Assembly (NCBI GenBank): GCA_963520725.1
Contig: CAUQSG010000086.1
Coordinates: forward strand, 1-5,921
From: JABCPE02 sp963520725
Lineage (GTDB): Bacteria > Bacteroidota > Bacteroidia > Flavobacteriales > Weeksellaceae
DNA: 5,921 bases
Direction of reading: 5' to 3'
The translations under genes were made by a program, and so were the position numbers. The notes under the pieces were generated by a model that saw only the letters and a program-made list of their open reading frames with translations, was not told the DNA's origin and searched no databases. This document shows, in pieces, positions 5,147 to 5,921 of this stretch. The stretch's first letter is position 1. Each line of letters opens with the position of its first letter.

Positions 5147-5662
5147 ATGAAAAATATAACAGAATTATTAGAATTATTAGAATTATTGCGCTCTGACTTG
5201 AATCAATACAATTCTCTTGTGGAGGAAGATATCTTAAAGCTCCTACAGAACAAAGGAGCCTACTTTCTCTTTGAATATGATTATGAATGGCTTGAAATTT
5301 CTGCTTGGGCGATGAATAAAGAAGGGGACTACATAAGTCAGCGTATTGACATTCCTTCAAAAAAGAAAGAAAAATACTTCCCTTCAGATATTTTTATGGA
5401 TAAAGATATCCATTTGGAAGATGAATTGTATGACCAAGAGGTAGAAGAAGACGAGATAGATGATTACTTAGATGAATATGCTCAGAAGAAAGAGGATATT
5501 ATCTCTAAATGGTTTCAGCAAAGGTGGGAAAATGCGCTAAAAAATGCCCATATACAAGCCGATGGCTACTTTTCGCCTCACGATTCTTATTTTTATACCG
5601 ATTTGAACACAGGAAAGACAATCAATGAGGATCAAATAAAAGCAAAACATTCACAAGGATGA
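5147..5662 (+). CDS. Hypothetical acidic protein, 171 aa, with (ELL)3 repeat at N-terminus
   Basis: A complete ORF lies 41 nt after the preceding gene, the largest gap within the series, with A-rich DNA before the ATG (ATATATAAAAAG) and no consensus promoter. Residues 6-14 read ELLELLELL, encoded by three tandem 9-bp units. Residues 36-70 look like a sheet (GAYFLFEYDYEWLEISAWAM). Residues 84-116 form a very acidic segment (EDELYDQEVEEDEIDDYLDE). The end has WFQQRWENALKN, YFSPHDSYFYTDLNTGKTI, an aromatic H-D-S followed by a D-L-x-T-G turn. The acidic belt could imitate nucleic acid or bind a basic toxin, as many immunity proteins do; this is inference. I cannot name the family. Its stop overlaps the next ATG by 4 nt, so it is coupled to the DUF4304 gene. 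Confidence 0.8.
   Translation: MKNITELLELLELLRSDLNQYNSLVEEDILKLLQNKGAYFLFEYDYEWLEISAWAMNKEGDYISQRIDIPSKKKEKYFPSDIFMDKDIHLEDELYDQEVEEDEIDDYLDEYAQKKEDIISKWFQQRWENALKNAHIQADGYFSPHDSYFYTDLNTGKTINEDQIKAKHSQG
5162..5188 (+). repeat. Three tandem 9-bp units inside a coding start
   Basis: GAATTATTA occurs at 5162-5170 and 5171-5179, followed by GAATTATTG at 5180-5188. Each unit encodes Glu-Leu-Leu, so gain or loss of units would keep the frame of the gene beginning at 5147. Confidence 0.9.
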
Positions 5663-5921
5663 AAACAGATACACAAATTAAATTCGATACGATTATAAAA
5701 GAAGGTTTTACGCCTTTGTTAAAGCCTCTTTCTTTTAAAAAGAAAGCCTTGAACTATTATCGCCAGCTTTCCGAAGTGGGACATATCATCAATATTCAGA
5801 AAGACAGATATAGCCATAGAAATCATATTAAATTTCGCATCAATATAGGAATTTTTGAACCTAAATTTTGGGCGGTTCGATATGATTTTAAACATACAGG
5901 ACAAGTCCCTGATTACCCTAC
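5659..5921 (+). CDS. DUF4304 domain-containing protein, 3' truncated by window
   Basis: The reading frame is open from ATG 5659 to the window end (87 codons), starting inside the preceding stop (ATGA, 5659-5662). The translation has the DUF4304 order: an N-terminal helix (FDTIIKEGFTPLLKPLSFKKK), then the strand pair NYYRQLSEVGHIINIQKDR (residues 34-52) and HIKFRINIGIFEPKFW (57-72). In this family a 'gFkkkg-x-x-[FY]-[YF]-R' segment precedes a strand ending in Q-[KR], and then a K-F-x-[IV]-N-x-G strand; all are seen. DUF4304 has no established biochemical function. Proteins of this kind are small, cytosolic and common in accessory and immunity-rich loci. With roughly half of the domain missing, integrity of the 3' end cannot be judged. 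Confidence 0.85.
   Translation, partial: MKTDTQIKFDTIIKEGFTPLLKPLSFKKKALNYYRQLSEVGHIINIQKDRYSHRNHIKFRINIGIFEPKFWAVRYDFKHTGQVPDYP

Noticed and set aside
5091..5360. 89-aa - strand frame ending in Leu/Ile/Ser-rich residues, resembling a membrane peptide
   Set aside because: It is antisense to the 5147 gene; the hydrophobic part comes from the complement of the GAATTATTA repeat and the A-rich spacer.
5719..5904. 61-aa - strand frame
   Set aside because: It is antisense to the DUF4304 gene, whose translation has clear family landmarks.
1..5921. CRISPR array, tRNA, IS element, integrase or toxin gene
   Set aside because: No spaced repeats, cloverleaf, terminal inverted repeats, or recognisable transposase, integrase or toxin domain was found on either strand.

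Overview
The window looks like a chromosomal segment of a Bacteroidota bacterium, most likely class Flavobacteriia (family Weeksellaceae or a relative). Four things support this: the AT-rich base composition, translation starts preceded by A-runs instead of Shine-Dalgarno sequences, two promoters matching the Bacteroidota consensus TTG-N17-23-TAnnTTTG, and a lipoprotein with a flavobacterial-type signal peptide. No stretch longer than 300 bases lacks a gene.

Left part (1-1638), conserved housekeeping genes. It starts with the 3' end of tsaD (tRNA t6A synthesis) on the + strand. A perfect 13-bp hairpin flanked by A- and T-tracts follows and can terminate transcription from both sides. Next is a convergent small Ala-rich lipoprotein gene on the - strand with an exact consensus promoter. 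Divergent from it is a complete rsmE (16S rRNA m3U1498 methyltransferase).

Right part (1675-5921), accessory block. Seven or eight small genes lie on the + strand. The first (1675-2361) is unrecognised and stands apart. A consensus promoter at 2389-2416 then precedes a tightly packed series: a SMI1/KNR4 (SUKH) protein; an unrecognised 123-aa protein; a DUF4240 protein; a protein with a YdeI/OmdA-like motif moved to its N-terminus and a helical, possibly HEAT-like remainder; an unrecognised 234-aa protein with an aromatic C-terminus; an acidic 171-aa protein that begins with a 9-bp tandem repeat; and a DUF4304 protein cut by the window end. Spacings are 17, 10, -4, 9, 41 and -4 nt, so the series is probably one transcript.

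Interpretation (inference): SUKH is an established immunity superfamily of polymorphic toxin systems. DUF4240 and DUF4304 are small cytosolic families that I understand often sit in similar neighbourhoods. The block therefore resembles a poly-immunity array, a store of immunity genes against toxins of competing strains, next to conserved rsmE. No toxin, secretion gene, transposase or integrase is visible here, so cognate toxins, if any, lie outside the window. The least explained members are the genes at 1675, 2946, 3894, 4401 and 5147.
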